Shown here: positions 1-7,845 of the stretch, one piece after another
How positions within the stretch are numbered: the first letter of the stretch is position 1
Layout of the letters: every line of letters begins with the position of its first letter
The notes under the pieces: model-generated
Databases searched by the model: none
What the model was told of the DNA's origin: nothing
Seen by the model: only the letters and a program-made list of their open reading frames with translations
NCBI RefSeq assembly: GCF_008107685.1
Contig: NZ_VIRF01000063.1
Span: 62,001-126,000 of the forward strand
Origin: Novosphingobium sp. BW1
GTDB lineage: Bacteria; Pseudomonadota; Alphaproteobacteria; Sphingomonadales; Sphingomonadaceae
Direction of reading: 5' to 3'
DNA length: 64,000 nucleotides
Translations under genes and position numbers: made by a program

Positions 1-206
1 TGCAGGATTCCCTCGCCGCACTGGCGATGATGTCCGAACCCGGCATGAAACCGCGCATCGTGCGCTCGGGCGAAACCTCGCTCGAGGACCTCACGCGCGA
101 ACTGCTGCGCCCCGCGCTCGCCGAGTGGCTCGACCGTAACCTGCCCCCGATGGTCGAGCGCCTCGTTGCCGACGAAATCGCGCGCATCGTCGGCAAGAAG
201 GTCTGA
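1..206 (+). CDS. popZ: PopZ / DUF2497 family protein, C-terminal fragment
   Basis: Only the last 67 codons are inside the window; the start is cut off by the left edge. The reading frame begins at base 3 and stops with TGA at 204-206. The visible tail carries the conserved C-terminal helical block of the PopZ family (LLRPALAEWLDRNLPPMVE, then a VADEIARIV segment). In Caulobacter, PopZ forms a polar multimeric matrix that anchors the ParB-parS origin complex. Finding it about 10 kb from a probable origin and 22 kb from parAB fits that role, but the N-terminal and proline-rich parts cannot be seen. Confidence 0.85.
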   Translation, partial: QDSLAALAMMSEPGMKPRIVRSGETSLEDLTRELLRPALAEWLDRNLPPMVERLVADEIARIVGKKV

Positions 207-280
207 TCGGGCCAGTAGCGAAGGGAGAGAGCGCCTTCAGGGGCTGGACCTCAGCCCTGCCACTTCCTACCTGATCGCCC

Positions 281-703
281 ATGGCCAAACCTGATCCCGG
301 GCTGCTCGACGCCAGCCGATACCCCTTTCACCACGACATCGTCCCGCGCTTTGCCGACCTTGATCTCAACCGGCACATCAACAACGTTACCATGGCGGCC
401 TACGTCGAGGACGCGCGCGTGCGTTTCTACGAGGCCTCGGGCTACCGCAAGCACCTCACCGGGCTCAGCACGATGGTGGTCAGCCTCAGTCTCGAATACC
501 TGAACCAGACGCACTATCCTGACCCGGTGACCATCGCCTGCGCGGTAGAGCGCGTCGGGCGAACCTCCATGACCATGATTCACGTCGTCATCCAGAACGA
601 GATACCCGTGGTCTTCTCACGCTGCGTGACGGTAGCGGTCGACGCTTCGGGGCAAACAGTCGCCATTCCCGAACTTCTCAATGAATGGACGCTGCGCCCG
701 TGA
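281..703 (+). CDS. acyl-CoA thioesterase, hotdog (4HBT) family
   Basis: A 140-residue single hotdog-fold protein, the usual size for YbgC/FatA-like 4HBT thioesterases. The typical active-site stretch [20 protein letters not shown] lies near residues 25-44: an aspartate followed by HINN and a helix contacting the acyl chain. It probably hydrolyses acyl-CoA or acyl-ACP thioesters in the cytoplasm; the substrate cannot be read from sequence. The ATG at 281 gives a normal N-terminus. The last 19 bases overlap the next gene, which suggests co-transcription with the ferredoxin. Confidence 0.85.
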   Translation: MAKPDPGLLDASRYPFHHDIVPRFADLDLNRHINNVTMAAYVEDARVRFYEASGYRKHLTGLSTMVVSLSLEYLNQTHYPDPVTIACAVERVGRTSMTMIHVVIQNEIPVVFSRCVTVAVDASGQTVAIPELLNEWTLRP

Positions 704-1077
704 GCGCGAACGAGGCCGAACTCCGCATTGCGCGCGCCGCGCTCGCCAAGGCGGGGGGCGAGGATATTTCGCGCCACATATTCCTGTGCGCAGAGCCCCA
801 CAAGGCCAAGTGCTGCTCGCCCGAAAAGGGCGCCGCCGCCTGGAAATACCTCAAGAAGCGCCTGAAGCAGCTTGGGCTTGAAGGGCAGGGGGGCATTGCC
901 CGCTCCAAGGCGGATTGCCTGCGCATCTGCACGGCGGGGCCGGTCGCGGTCGTCTGGCCCGAGGGGGTCTGGTACCATTCGTGCACCGAGAACGTCCTGG
1001 AAGAAATCATTCAGGAGCACCTCGTCGCCGGCCGCCCGGTCGAGCGCTACCGGCTGCGTCCTCCCGAAGAGTCCTGA
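685..1077 (+). CDS. (2Fe-2S) thioredoxin-like ferredoxin
   Basis: A 130-residue protein of the thioredoxin-fold 2Fe-2S ferredoxin family. Two cysteine groups are visible: [15 protein letters not shown] near residue 32-46 and [18 protein letters not shown] near residue 77-94, followed by the WYHSCT motif. These match the four cluster ligands of the family. It presumably acts as a cytoplasmic electron carrier. The start is uncertain: ATG at 685 overlaps the thioesterase gene by 19 bases, while GTG at 700 would give a tight GTGA overlap with its stop. Confidence 0.85.
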   Translation: MDAAPVSANEAELRIARAALAKAGGEDISRHIFLCAEPHKAKCCSPEKGAAAWKYLKKRLKQLGLEGQGGIARSKADCLRICTAGPVAVVWPEGVWYHSCTENVLEEIIQEHLVAGRPVERYRLRPPEES

Positions 1078-1086
1078 AGCTCGCCC

Positions 1087-1383
1087 TCAAGGCGCGTTGC
1101 GCTCATCCTCCAGGGGATCTGTGATCGATTCGTCGTGGCCGGTTCCGCTCGACAGGAACGCCAGCCCCATCAGCGCCGAGGCCAGCAGCATCGTGAATCC
1201 CACGCCGAGCGCCGCAGCAATGTAGAAGTGGATCGAGACCGCTCCGTTGGAACGGTAGAGCAGATAGATCGCCGCAGCGACAAAACCGACCGTGACCAGC
1301 ATCATCCAGCGCATGATGCGCAGGTACCGCGCCCAGGCGTGCGCGGCCTTCTCGGGATCGTCGAGGGGTGAAGGGGGGACCAT
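1087..1383 (-). CDS. small inner-membrane protein, unknown function
   Basis: A 98-residue protein starting at ATG 1383. Two hydrophobic segments are evident, about residues 26-43 (MMLVTVGFVAAAIYLLYR) and 53-78 (FYIAAALGVGFTMLLASALM), with charged N- and C-terminal tails; the tail is acidic (ITDPLEDERN). It is predicted to be a two-pass membrane protein. The frame stays open well upstream, but that extension reads through a repeat element and is not protein-like, so the short form is preferred. It converges on the ferredoxin gene with 9 bases between the stops. No function is proposed. Confidence 0.75.
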   Translation of the reverse strand: MVPPSPLDDPEKAAHAWARYLRIMRWMMLVTVGFVAAAIYLLYRSNGAVSIHFYIAAALGVGFTMLLASALMGLAFLSSGTGHDESITDPLEDERNAP

Positions 1384-1717
1384 GAGCCACCTCTGCGCCT
1401 TTGGTGAGCCCTCTGCAAGTGGGAGCAGGTCAGAAGGATCAATCCGAGGGCCATCGCCCTCGGGCTCCCCAAACTGTCTGACCCACCTTGCGCACGCCAA
1501 GTTGGCTGAGAAAAGTGAGCTCGCCAATTGTGGGGGGCACGAGGTAATAACCCCTTGAATCAATATTTCCTTTTTGCCCCTTATACTTGACTTAGCGGCA
1601 ATGCTAAGGCGCCCCTTGGGAAAGCTCCGCAAGTAGTCGGCGGCCCAAGCCTGTGGTATTCTCTTTCGGTCCGGTCCAACGAGTCCGGCGCCGTCGCTCA
1701 CGAACAGGGAGAGCAGG
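1384..1717. other. 334-bp intergenic region holding repeat copy 1 and the CBS-gene promoter region
   Basis: It lies between the divergent small membrane protein gene and the CBS gene. About 120 bp is repeat copy 1 (listed separately). The remaining 150 bp before the CBS start has a moderately AT-rich stretch around 1555-1600 and a purine-rich ribosome-binding site (GGGAGAGCAGG) directly before ATG 1718. No open reading frame of coding quality is seen. Confidence 0.7.
1441..1562 (-). repeat. intergenic repeat family, copy 1
   Basis: About 120 bp. It opens with a perfect 8-bp stem, CCGAGGGC-CATC-GCCCTCGG (1444-1463), followed by CTCCCCAAACTGTCTGACCC, and ends in a degenerate form of the second hairpin near 1530-1556 with the terminal CCCCTTGAATCA. 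Orientation is opposite to the copies at 36496, 44531, 52359 and 60812. Confidence 0.85.
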
Positions 1718-2143
1718 ATGACGATTGAAAGGATAATCGAAGGCCGCCACGACATTGTAACCTGCCCCGCCTCGGCCACGGTTCGCGAGGCTGCCGGACT
1801 TCTTGCCGAGCGCCGCATCGGCGCAATGCCGGTGATGGACGGCAATGCCATCGCTGGCATCTTTTCCGAACGCGACGTGCTCTACCGCCTGCGCGAATTC
1901 GGCGCAGAGCTCCTCGACAAGCCCGTGCGCGAGGTGATGACTGCGCCCGCCGTCACGGTGGCCCCGACCACCTCGGCGATGACCGCGCTGGCGATGATGA
2001 CCAAGCGCCGCATCCGCCATCTGCCGGTGGTCGAAGGGGGCTGCATGATCGGCTTCGTCTCGATCGGCGACATCGTGAAGTACCGCATCGACAAGGTCGA
2101 GGGCGAGGCTGCGGCCCTGCGCGACTACATCCAGATGGCCTGA
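1718..2143 (+). CDS. CBS domain-pair protein
   Basis: A 141-residue stand-alone CBS pair (Bateman module) with no attached enzyme domain. Repeat 1 covers about residues 12-65 (VREAAGLLAERRIGAMPVMD, then AGIFSERDVLYR); repeat 2 covers about 72-130 (VMTAPAVTVAPTTSAMTALA, then IRHLPVVEGGCMIGFVSIGD). Such proteins bind adenosyl nucleotides and act as energy sensors or partner-protein regulators; the partner is unknown here. The start has a good upstream GGGAGAGCAGG. A hairpin terminator follows at 2187-2219, so the gene is probably monocistronic. Confidence 0.9.
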   Translation: MTIERIIEGRHDIVTCPASATVREAAGLLAERRIGAMPVMDGNAIAGIFSERDVLYRLREFGAELLDKPVREVMTAPAVTVAPTTSAMTALAMMTKRRIRHLPVVEGGCMIGFVSIGDIVKYRIDKVEGEAAALRDYIQMA

Positions 2144-2186
2144 GCCACTCCATGTGTGGCTCCTGGGGGCAGTGGCCACGACACGA

Positions 2187-2219
2187 TCCGGGAATTGCAC
2201 AAGATTCCCGGACCTTTTC
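2187..2219 (+). terminator. rho-independent terminator after the CBS gene
   Basis: A perfect 9-bp stem, TCCGGGAAT (2187-2195) and ATTCCCGGA (2204-2212), with an 8-base loop, followed by CCTTTTCT. It lies 44 bases after the CBS stop. Confidence 0.75.
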
Positions 2220-2274
2220 TGCAACCTCGCGCGGCGAACTTGTCGGCGAGCCCGCACGGGCCTACATTGGGCGC

Positions 2275-2607
2275 ATGGAAAACACCGCAATCGCTCTCAG
2301 CCCGTCCGCAGCCGCCCGTGTCGCCACGATCGCGCAGAAGCAGGACAAGCCCGCGATCCTGCGGCTTTCGGTCGAGGGTGGGGGCTGTTCGGGCTTTCAG
2401 TACAGGTTCGACCTGGCCGAGGTTCCCGACAGCGACGACTGCGTGGTCGAAACCGACGGGGTGCGTCTGGTAGTCGATCCGGTCAGCCTCGACCTCGTGA
2501 ACGGCTGCGTGGTCGACTACGTCGAGTCGCTCGGCGGCGCCGCGTTCCGGGTCGAGAACCCGATGGCGGCCGCAGGTTGCGGCTGCGGCTCCAGCTTCAG
2601 CATCTGA
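2275..2607 (+). CDS. erpA: A-type iron-sulfur carrier (ErpA/IscA family)
   Basis: A 110-residue HesB/IscA/ErpA protein. It inserts or carries Fe-S clusters for target apoproteins in the cytoplasm. All three expected ligand cysteines are present: one in GGGCSGFQY (about residue 40) and two in the C-terminal GCGCGSSF. The ATG at 2275 gives the normal family length; the upstream in-frame extension is not conserved-looking. There are no isc or suf genes beside it in this window, so choosing ErpA over IscA or SufA is inference. Confidence 0.88.
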   Translation: MENTAIALSPSAAARVATIAQKQDKPAILRLSVEGGGCSGFQYRFDLAEVPDSDDCVVETDGVRLVVDPVSLDLVNGCVVDYVESLGGAAFRVENPMAAAGCGCGSSFSI

Positions 2608-2739
2608 TCCCCAGGCTCCGGTTCAAAAGAGCGTGCGCGCCGTGCGCATGCGCATAGCGGCGGACAAGCGCATCTCGCAGGCCAAAAGGCACGGCGCGGG
2701 CCTTGACGTGTGCCCCTCCTCCTGCCGAGAAGGCGGGCC

Positions 2740-3516
2740 ATGAAAATCGCCAGCTTCAACATCAACGGCGTCAAGGCACGCCTGCCCCGCCTGCTCGAAT
2801 GGCTTGCCGAGACGCGGCCCGCTGTCGCCTGCCTGCAGGAGATCAAGTCGCAGGACGAGGGCTTCCCGATCGCCGAGTTCGAGAAGCTGGGCTACAAGGG
2901 CATCTGGCATGGCCAGAAGAGCTTCAATGGCGTTGCCATTCTGGCCGACGGAGAAATGCCGGTCGAGGTCCAGCGCGGTCTGGAGGGCGAGCCCGAGGAC
3001 GACCACTCACGCTACATCGAAGCGGAGGTCTTTGGCATCCGCGTGGCTGGCATCTACCTGCCCAACGGCAACCCCGTTCCTGGCCCCAAGTTCGACTACA
3101 AGTTGCGCTGGATGAAGCGTCTTCGCGAACGCATGGCGCAGATCCGCGCCGAGGAAGTGCCCGCCATCGTCACCGGCGACTTCAACGTCATCCCCTTCGA
3201 CCGCGACATCTGGTCACCGCCCGCAATGGCAAGCGACGCGCTGATGCAGCCGGAATCGCGCGATGCCTACTTCCGCCTGCTCGGCGATGGCTGGACCGAC
3301 GCCATCGCAACGCACAACCCGCAAGGCGGCGTGTGGACCTACTGGGACTATCAGGCGGGCGCCTGGCCGCGCGACCACGGCTTTCGCATCGACCACGCGT
3401 TGCTTTCGCCCGAACTGGCCGACCGGCTGGTTGCCTGCGGCGTCGACAAGGCGCACCGCGGCCGCGAGAAGGCCAGCGACCATGCTCCTGTCTGGGTGGA
3501 GCTGCGCGACATTTAA
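2740..3516 (+). CDS. xthA: exodeoxyribonuclease III
   Basis: A 258-residue AP endonuclease/3'-5' exonuclease of the EEP fold that acts on abasic sites in base-excision repair. The starting motif MKIASFNINGVKAR, the metal-binding QEIKSQD (about residue 34-40), the TGDFNV catalytic motif (about 146) and the SDHAPVWV C-terminal His/Asp motif (about 246) are all in place. The ATG at 2740 fits the family N-terminus exactly. A strong hairpin lies between this gene and the convergent hydrolase gene. Confidence 0.96.
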   Translation: MKIASFNINGVKARLPRLLEWLAETRPAVACLQEIKSQDEGFPIAEFEKLGYKGIWHGQKSFNGVAILADGEMPVEVQRGLEGEPEDDHSRYIEAEVFGIRVAGIYLPNGNPVPGPKFDYKLRWMKRLRERMAQIRAEEVPAIVTGDFNVIPFDRDIWSPPAMASDALMQPESRDAYFRLLGDGWTDAIATHNPQGGVWTYWDYQAGAWPRDHGFRIDHALLSPELADRLVACGVDKAHRGREKASDHAPVWVELRDI

Positions 3517-3540
3517 AAGCGTCTGCGCCGGACACACGAA

Positions 3541-3572
3541 GGCCGGGGAGCGCCTATGAGCGCTCCCCGGCC
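3541..3572. terminator. bidirectional hairpin terminator between xthA and the SleB-type gene
   Basis: A perfect 13-bp stem, GGCCGGGGAGCGC (3541-3553) and GCGCTCCCCGGCC (3560-3572), with a 6-base loop, placed between two convergent stops. There is no long T-run, so it may act with Rho or as an mRNA 3' stabiliser. Confidence 0.7.
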
Positions 3573-3593
3573 TCTCTCAGCCCACTAGAAGGC

Positions 3594-4265
3594 TTAGCGG
3601 TAGAAGATGTGGTTATCGACGCGCGCAAGGCGCGCATGGCGCCAGCGGGGCGAGATACGGGCGGCGTGGAAGAACAGCGCGCCCTTGGCCGGATTGTCCC
3701 AGCCATCGGCCGCGGCAATGCGCGCAACCGCAACGGCACGCTTCCAGGCGGCCGAACGCTCGGGGATACGGGGCAGGCGGCCCCGGCGCACAAACGAGAA
3801 CTGCGAACGCTGCAACACGACCGAGCAGTAGCTGTCGGGGAAACGGTCGGAGTTAGCGCGGTTGATGACCACGCGGCCAACAGCCAGCTGACCTTCCAGC
3901 GTTTCTCCGCGCGACTCGAAATAGATCGCACCGGCAAGGCAGCGCATGTTGCGACTGAGCTTGGCGGGCGCATCCTGCATGGCCACGAGCTGGGCCAGAG
4001 TCTCGGCGGTGTCATCACCCGAAACGTCGGAGTCGCCGCTCTCGGGGAGCGCCTGGACCACCGGCTCGGCAACGAATGCGACGTTGCTGGAATCGGAAGA
4101 GAGAAGGGCAGAGGCGCCCTCAGCCTCCACCACGGGGTTCTGATCGAGTGCCGGGACCGGCTCATGATCGGACGCGGCTGCACCCGAACCCTGGGTGCTT
4201 ACGACAGCAGTGACAACTGATGCGGCTAGCGCCACCGCGCTCGCCCACTCAAGCTTCGTACCCAT
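3594..4265 (-). CDS. cell wall hydrolase, SleB/Hydrolase_2 domain
   Basis: A 223-residue exported or membrane-anchored protein. An N-terminal hydrophobic segment (residues about 8-25, ASAVALAASVVTAVVST) looks like a signal peptide or anchor. It is followed by an acidic linker to about residue 100 and then the Hydrolase_2 domain. The catalytic glutamate sits in GAIYFESRGET (about residue 115), followed by AVGRVVINRANSDRFPDSYC. This family cleaves peptidoglycan (SleB/CwlJ-like lytic activity); in non-sporulating alphaproteobacteria it is taken to act in wall remodelling. Confidence 0.9.
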   Translation of the reverse strand: MGTKLEWASAVALAASVVTAVVSTQGSGAAASDHEPVPALDQNPVVEAEGASALLSSDSSNVAFVAEPVVQALPESGDSDVSGDDTAETLAQLVAMQDAPAKLSRNMRCLAGAIYFESRGETLEGQLAVGRVVINRANSDRFPDSYCSVVLQRSQFSFVRRGRLPRIPERSAAWKRAVAVARIAAADGWDNPAKGALFFHAARISPRWRHARLARVDNHIFYR

Positions 4266-4431
4266 TAAGACAAAATCTAATGCGGTGAACGGTCCGACAC
4301 AGGTTGGAACGAAGGGGCACTATGTGCCGTTACATCTTCGTTCGGACCTGCCGACGATTCCCCGTCTGCGTGCTAGCCGGGTGTGCCGAAATGCCACCAG
4401 ACCGCGTTCGCCTTTGCGGGGCGCCCTTTAG

Positions 4432-4448
4432 CTTGCAAGGCTTGCAAG
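4432..4448. repeat. two tandem CTTGCAAG palindromes
   Basis: The 8-bp palindrome CTTGCAAG occurs at 4432-4439 and again at 4441-4448, separated by one G. It lies just after the end of the DUF1491 gene and 167 bases upstream of the hydrolase start, so it could be an operator; no factor can be named. Confidence 0.35.
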
Positions 4449-4461
4449 TCAACCCGAAAAG

Positions 4462-4791
4462 CTACCTGGCTTCGATGAAACGCACCCCATCGGCGATGTC
4501 CAGTTCCACGATCCAGAGATCCGGGTCCTGCTGTCCGCGGCGCTCCAAAAATTCGGCAAATTCCCAATGTTTTTCAGTATTTTGCTCACGCGACATAGTC
4601 CATTTTCGGGTTCCGTCAAGCTGAGGCATGCGCTCATAAGCCCTTGAATTACGGCCTCTTTCGACAAGCACGACCATGAGCGTTCCGGCGTCACGCTCGC
4701 CTTTGCTCAACACCATGCCGAAGCCCCCTTCCGACTCGACTCTGCGGATCAGGGCGGAAACTTCCATGTGGGCTGGGAGACGCGCCTCCAT
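4462..4791 (-). CDS. DUF1491 family protein
   Basis: A 109-residue cytoplasmic protein of the alphaproteobacterial DUF1491 family. Family-typical blocks are RLPAHMEVSALIRRVES at the start, GGFGMVLSKGERDAGTLMVV in the middle, and a C-terminal ErxxDPDLWIVELD-type motif. No biochemical function is established. It is followed after 196 bp by the hydrolase gene and preceded by the thioesterase gene (5-base gap), so it is probably part of the ptsN-thioesterase-DUF1491 transcript. Confidence 0.85.
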   Translation of the reverse strand: MEARLPAHMEVSALIRRVESEGGFGMVLSKGERDAGTLMVVLVERGRNSRAYERMPQLDGTRKWTMSREQNTEKHWEFAEFLERRGQQDPDLWIVELDIADGVRFIEAR

Positions 4792-4796
4792 GCGAC

Positions 4797-5294
4797 TCAG
4801 TCCTCGCAGGCGGTGTGGTAGCCGGGCAGGCCCGAAAGCGCGATGCGCGAGCGCATGAAGGTGCCGCTGCCCCGGCCAATCTCATCGCCCGCCTCGTCGA
4901 TCAAGCGCGATTCCGCCACGAACACTCGGCGCCGGCCACTGATATAGGTGCCCTCGGCCACCAGGCGGCCGCCCGTGACCGGCCTGGTCAGGTGCAGGTT
5001 GAAGGCAGTCGTCAGCAGGAAGCGGTCCGAGACAAGCGTGTTGGCCGCGTAGAAGGCGGCATCGTCGAGCATCTTGAAATAGATCGTGCCATGCGCCGCG
5101 CCCCCTGCGTGGAAGACCTCGGGGCTGACATCGAAATGGATGCGTGCGCGGCCCTCGCCCGGGATCTCGAGACGCGAGGCGAACATCTGATTGATGGCTG
5201 CTGAGGAATAGAGGCTTTCCAGCCCGCGCCAGTGAAGATTGGCTCCCGGGGGATTGCCGCTAGCCCCGGCATCGGGGCCACGCTCAGGCGGCAT
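4797..5294 (-). CDS. PaaI-type hotdog thioesterase
   Basis: A 165-residue hotdog-fold protein of the PaaI/YigI thioesterase group. The key segment is VFHAGGAAHGTIYFKMLDDA near residue 66-85, where the H-G-G pattern and the helix with Asp-Asp form the active site, followed by TTAFNLHLTRPV and GRRRVFVAESRLID strands. It probably hydrolyses short aromatic or aliphatic acyl-CoAs. ATG 5294 overlaps the ptsN stop by 11 bases, indicating translational coupling; a longer open frame upstream lies inside ptsN and is rejected. Confidence 0.82.
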   Translation of the reverse strand: MPPERGPDAGASGNPPGANLHWRGLESLYSSAAINQMFASRLEIPGEGRARIHFDVSPEVFHAGGAAHGTIYFKMLDDAAFYAANTLVSDRFLLTTAFNLHLTRPVTGGRLVAEGTYISGRRRVFVAESRLIDEAGDEIGRGSGTFMRSRIALSGLPGYHTACED

Positions 5295-5745
5295 CGCGGT
5301 CGAGGACGTTATTGAGAAGAGCGTAGATGGCCTCGGGACCGGTCGCCTCGACCAGCGTGGCGTGCATGCGTTCATCGCGCATCATGCGCGAGATCGCTGC
5401 CAGGGCGTGAAGGTGCGTGGCGCCTGCGCCCTGGGGCGAGAGAAGACCGAAGACGAGATCGACCGGGAGACCATCGGCCGATTGGAACTCAGCCGGGGAT
5501 TCGAGCCGGATGAAGGCCGAAACAGGGCGCTTGAGGCCCTCGACGCGGGCGTGCGGAATCGCGATGCGGCGCCCGAACCCGGTGCTGCCCAGCTGCTCGC
5601 GTTCCAGCAGAGCGCCCAGGACATGCGCTCCGTCGAGCTCATAGACCTCGGCAAAGAGCCCCGCAAGATGCTTGAGAATGGCGTCCTTGCCCTCCACGTC
5701 GATCGACGTGACCGCAGCCGGAAGCAAAGTGAAAAGACTGGTCAT
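5284..5745 (-). CDS. ptsN: PTS IIA-like nitrogen regulatory protein
   Basis: A 153-residue EIIA-Ntr protein. The phosphorylatable histidine is His65 in GFGRRIAIPHARVEGL. In alphaproteobacteria PtsN works in the PTS-Ntr phosphorelay (PtsP-PtsO-PtsN), linking nitrogen and carbon status to regulators such as Rsh and K-transporters. The start MTSLFTLLPAAVT is chosen over an upstream in-frame codon because it matches the family N-terminus. It lies directly downstream of hpf, the conserved hpf-ptsN order, but a hairpin separates the two. Confidence 0.93.
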   Translation of the reverse strand: MTSLFTLLPAAVTSIDVEGKDAILKHLAGLFAEVYELDGAHVLGALLEREQLGSTGFGRRIAIPHARVEGLKRPVSAFIRLESPAEFQSADGLPVDLVFGLLSPQGAGATHLHALAAISRMMRDERMHATLVEATGPEAIYALLNNVLDRDAA

Positions 5746-5798
5746 TGCAGATAAGATCGAGGTCGTGTGACCACTCTTCCGTCCCATTTATGCACGAT

Positions 5799-5822
5799 CA
5801 GCCCCCGAATGCTCGGGGGCTG
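5799..5822 (-). terminator. hairpin between hpf and ptsN
   Basis: A perfect 10-bp stem, CAGCCCCCGA (5799-5808) and TCGGGGGCTG (5813-5822), around a 4-base loop. It lies 43 bases past the hpf stop and 54 bases before the ptsN start, so it may attenuate read-through from hpf into ptsN. No clear T-run follows on the minus strand. Confidence 0.6.
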
Positions 5823-5864
5823 CCGAATTTCCGCGAAGAGGAAATTGCGGGCTCGCGCTGTGCG

Positions 5865-6452
5865 TCAGGCCGGCTCAACCCACCCGATCGAGCCGTCGCC
5901 GCGGCGGTAAACCATATTATGACGGCCCGTGCCAGCGTTTTTGAAGAAGAGCGCCGTGGTGTTGCGCAAGTCCAGCATCATCACCGCATCCGACACCGTG
6001 GCCTCGGGAATATCGACCCGGGTCTCGGCAATCACGACGGGAGCATCGGTATCGATATCCTCGTCCTGCTCGGTCGCGGATTCCTCGAAGATGGTATAGG
6101 CCGCTTCCTCGACAATCGAACCGTCGGCCATGGCCATCGCGTGCGCGGCCTGCTCGGAGCGGTCCGTGAGGCGGCGCTTGTAGCGGCGCAGCTGCTTGTC
6201 GATCTTCTCGGCCGCCTGGTCGAGCGCGACATGCGCGTCGTGGGCGATTCCGGTGCCCTTGAGCACGAGATTCTGCATCGCGTGCATCACGATATCGCAG
6301 CGGAAGGCCCCGGCCGGAGCGCGCCCGAAGGTTACCTGTGACGATATGGCCCTGTTGAAGTACTTCTCGATGATCGCCGTCAGCCGTTCGTTGGCGTGGA
6401 TCTGCAGGGCCTCGCCGGTTTCGACTTGATGACCGGAGACACGGATATCCAT
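5865..6452 (-). CDS. hpf: ribosome hibernation promoting factor, long form
   Basis: A 195-residue long HPF. It has an N-terminal S30AE ribosome-binding domain (MDIRVSGHQVETGEALQIHA to about residue 100), an acidic linker (ATEQDEDIDTDAP), and the C-terminal dimerisation domain (VMMLDLRNTTALFFKNAGT, about 155-175, then VYRRGDGSIGWVEP). It dimerises 70S ribosomes into inactive 100S particles in stationary phase. ATG 6452 is preceded by AGGAG; the longer open frame is rejected on that basis. Confidence 0.95.
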   Translation of the reverse strand: MDIRVSGHQVETGEALQIHANERLTAIIEKYFNRAISSQVTFGRAPAGAFRCDIVMHAMQNLVLKGTGIAHDAHVALDQAAEKIDKQLRRYKRRLTDRSEQAAHAMAMADGSIVEEAAYTIFEESATEQDEDIDTDAPVVIAETRVDIPEATVSDAVMMLDLRNTTALFFKNAGTGRHNMVYRRGDGSIGWVEPA

Positions 6453-6480
6453 GGGCGAATACTCCTCTTTTCTATCGTTA

Positions 6481-7164
6481 TCAGGCACCCCAAAGCGGGG
6501 TATCGACCGACTTCAGAAACTCTGCATGGGCAGAAAGTTCCTCATCGGTGGCCGCGTGGGGACGCGGCTGTCGGAAGGGACGATCCTTTCGCGTGAGGAC
6601 CTTGGTTTCCGACACGATCTCAGTTGTTTGTGCGACCAGTTCGAGACCTATCTGGCGGCCGCCCCGCAGCTCCACATAGACCTGCGCCAACAATTCGGCG
6701 TCTAGGAGAGCGCCGTGTTTGGTGCGATGACTTCGATCAATTCCATACCGCGAGCACAGCGCATCGAGCGAAAGTTTCGCGCCCGGGTGCTTGGCCTTGG
6801 CCAGCACGATGGTGTCGACCATGCGATCAAGGTCAATCGCGGGGTGTCCGGCCATCGCCAGCTCGGCGTTGATGAAGTTGAAGTCGAAGGTCGCGTTGTG
6901 GGCGACCATCGGACTATCCTGAACGAAGTCGAGGAACTCCTGCGCGCACTCGGCAAAAAGCGGCTTGTCGGCAAGGAAGGCTTCGGACAGGCCGTGGACC
7001 GCTTCGGCCTCGGCGGGCATCGAGCGCTGGGGATTGAAATAGGCGTGGTAGGAATTGCCCGTCTCGACCCGGTTGATCATCTCGACGCAGCCGATTTCGA
7101 CCATGCGGTCCCCGTTCCTGGGGTCAAAGCCGGTGGTCTCGGTATCGAAGATAATCTCGCGCAT
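6481..7164 (-). CDS. dnaQ: DNA polymerase III epsilon subunit (proofreading exonuclease)
   Basis: A 227-residue DEDDh 3'-5' exonuclease that proofreads for the replicative polymerase. ExoI DTETTG is at residues 7-12, ExoII HNATFDFNF at about 89-97, and ExoIII is in TKHGALLDAELL near 148-159. A C-terminal basic/proline tail (KDRPFRQPRP) would contact the polymerase alpha subunit. It lies on the conserved origin-left cluster dnaQ-coaE-aroE-maf. Confidence 0.96.
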   Translation of the reverse strand: MREIIFDTETTGFDPRNGDRMVEIGCVEMINRVETGNSYHAYFNPQRSMPAEAEAVHGLSEAFLADKPLFAECAQEFLDFVQDSPMVAHNATFDFNFINAELAMAGHPAIDLDRMVDTIVLAKAKHPGAKLSLDALCSRYGIDRSHRTKHGALLDAELLAQVYVELRGGRQIGLELVAQTTEIVSETKVLTRKDRPFRQPRPHAATDEELSAHAEFLKSVDTPLWGA

Positions 7165-7214
7165 CTTATCTCATATCTGCCTCACAGGGCCCGGGCGCAA
7201 GGTCTGACCGGCGA

Positions 7215-7811
7215 TTATTCCGCACTGCCGAGCGCCGTGACGAGGGCATGCACCTGCGCACGCGTTTCCTCCAGGCTGGTTCCGGTATCGATCACATGTT
7301 CGGCGCGCGCGCATTTCTCCGCGTCAGGCACCTGAAGTTTCAGAATCCTCTCGAACTTTTCTTCGCTCATCCCTGGCCGGGCCAGCACGCGTTCGCGCTG
7401 GACATCAGCCGGAGCGGACACGACCGCAACCGCATCCACATCCCGGTATCCGCCCTTTTCGTAAAGGAGCGGTATATCGAAGACCACGAATGGGCACCCT
7501 AGATTGGCCGCGACGAAAGCCTCGCGCCGAGTCGCAACAGCGGGATGGACAATGGCCTCGAGTCGCGCGAGCGCCTCGGTATCGCCGAACACCGCCGCGC
7601 CCAGCGCTGCGCGGTCAACGCCATCTGGCCCGGTCGTGCGCGGAAAAGCGGACTCGATGGCGTCCAGCAATTCCCCGCCCGGCCCCTGCAGGGCATGGAC
7701 CTCGGCGTCCGCATCGAAGACTGGCACGCCTTCGTCTCGGAACATGCCCGCCACGGTCGATTTGCCCATGCCGATCGAGCCAGTCAGGCCCAGGAAGCGG
7801 GGTCGTGCCAT
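7215..7811 (-). CDS. coaE: dephospho-CoA kinase
   Basis: A 198-residue P-loop kinase for the last step of coenzyme A synthesis (3'-phosphorylation of dephospho-CoA). The Walker A motif GSIGMGKS is at residues 11-18. Further family segments are [10 protein letters not shown] (about 34), [16 protein letters not shown] (about 112) and [19 protein letters not shown] (about 146). ATG 7811 follows a GGAGAGGACATC leader. Only 34 bases separate it from the upstream aroE gene. Confidence 0.95.
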   Translation of the reverse strand: MARPRFLGLTGSIGMGKSTVAGMFRDEGVPVFDADAEVHALQGPGGELLDAIESAFPRTTGPDGVDRAALGAAVFGDTEALARLEAIVHPAVATRREAFVAANLGCPFVVFDIPLLYEKGGYRDVDAVAVVSAPADVQRERVLARPGMSEEKFERILKLQVPDAEKCARAEHVIDTGTSLEETRAQVHALVTALGSAE

Positions 7812-7845
7812 GGCGATGTCCTCTCCTTCTGGCGGCGCCAAGGTT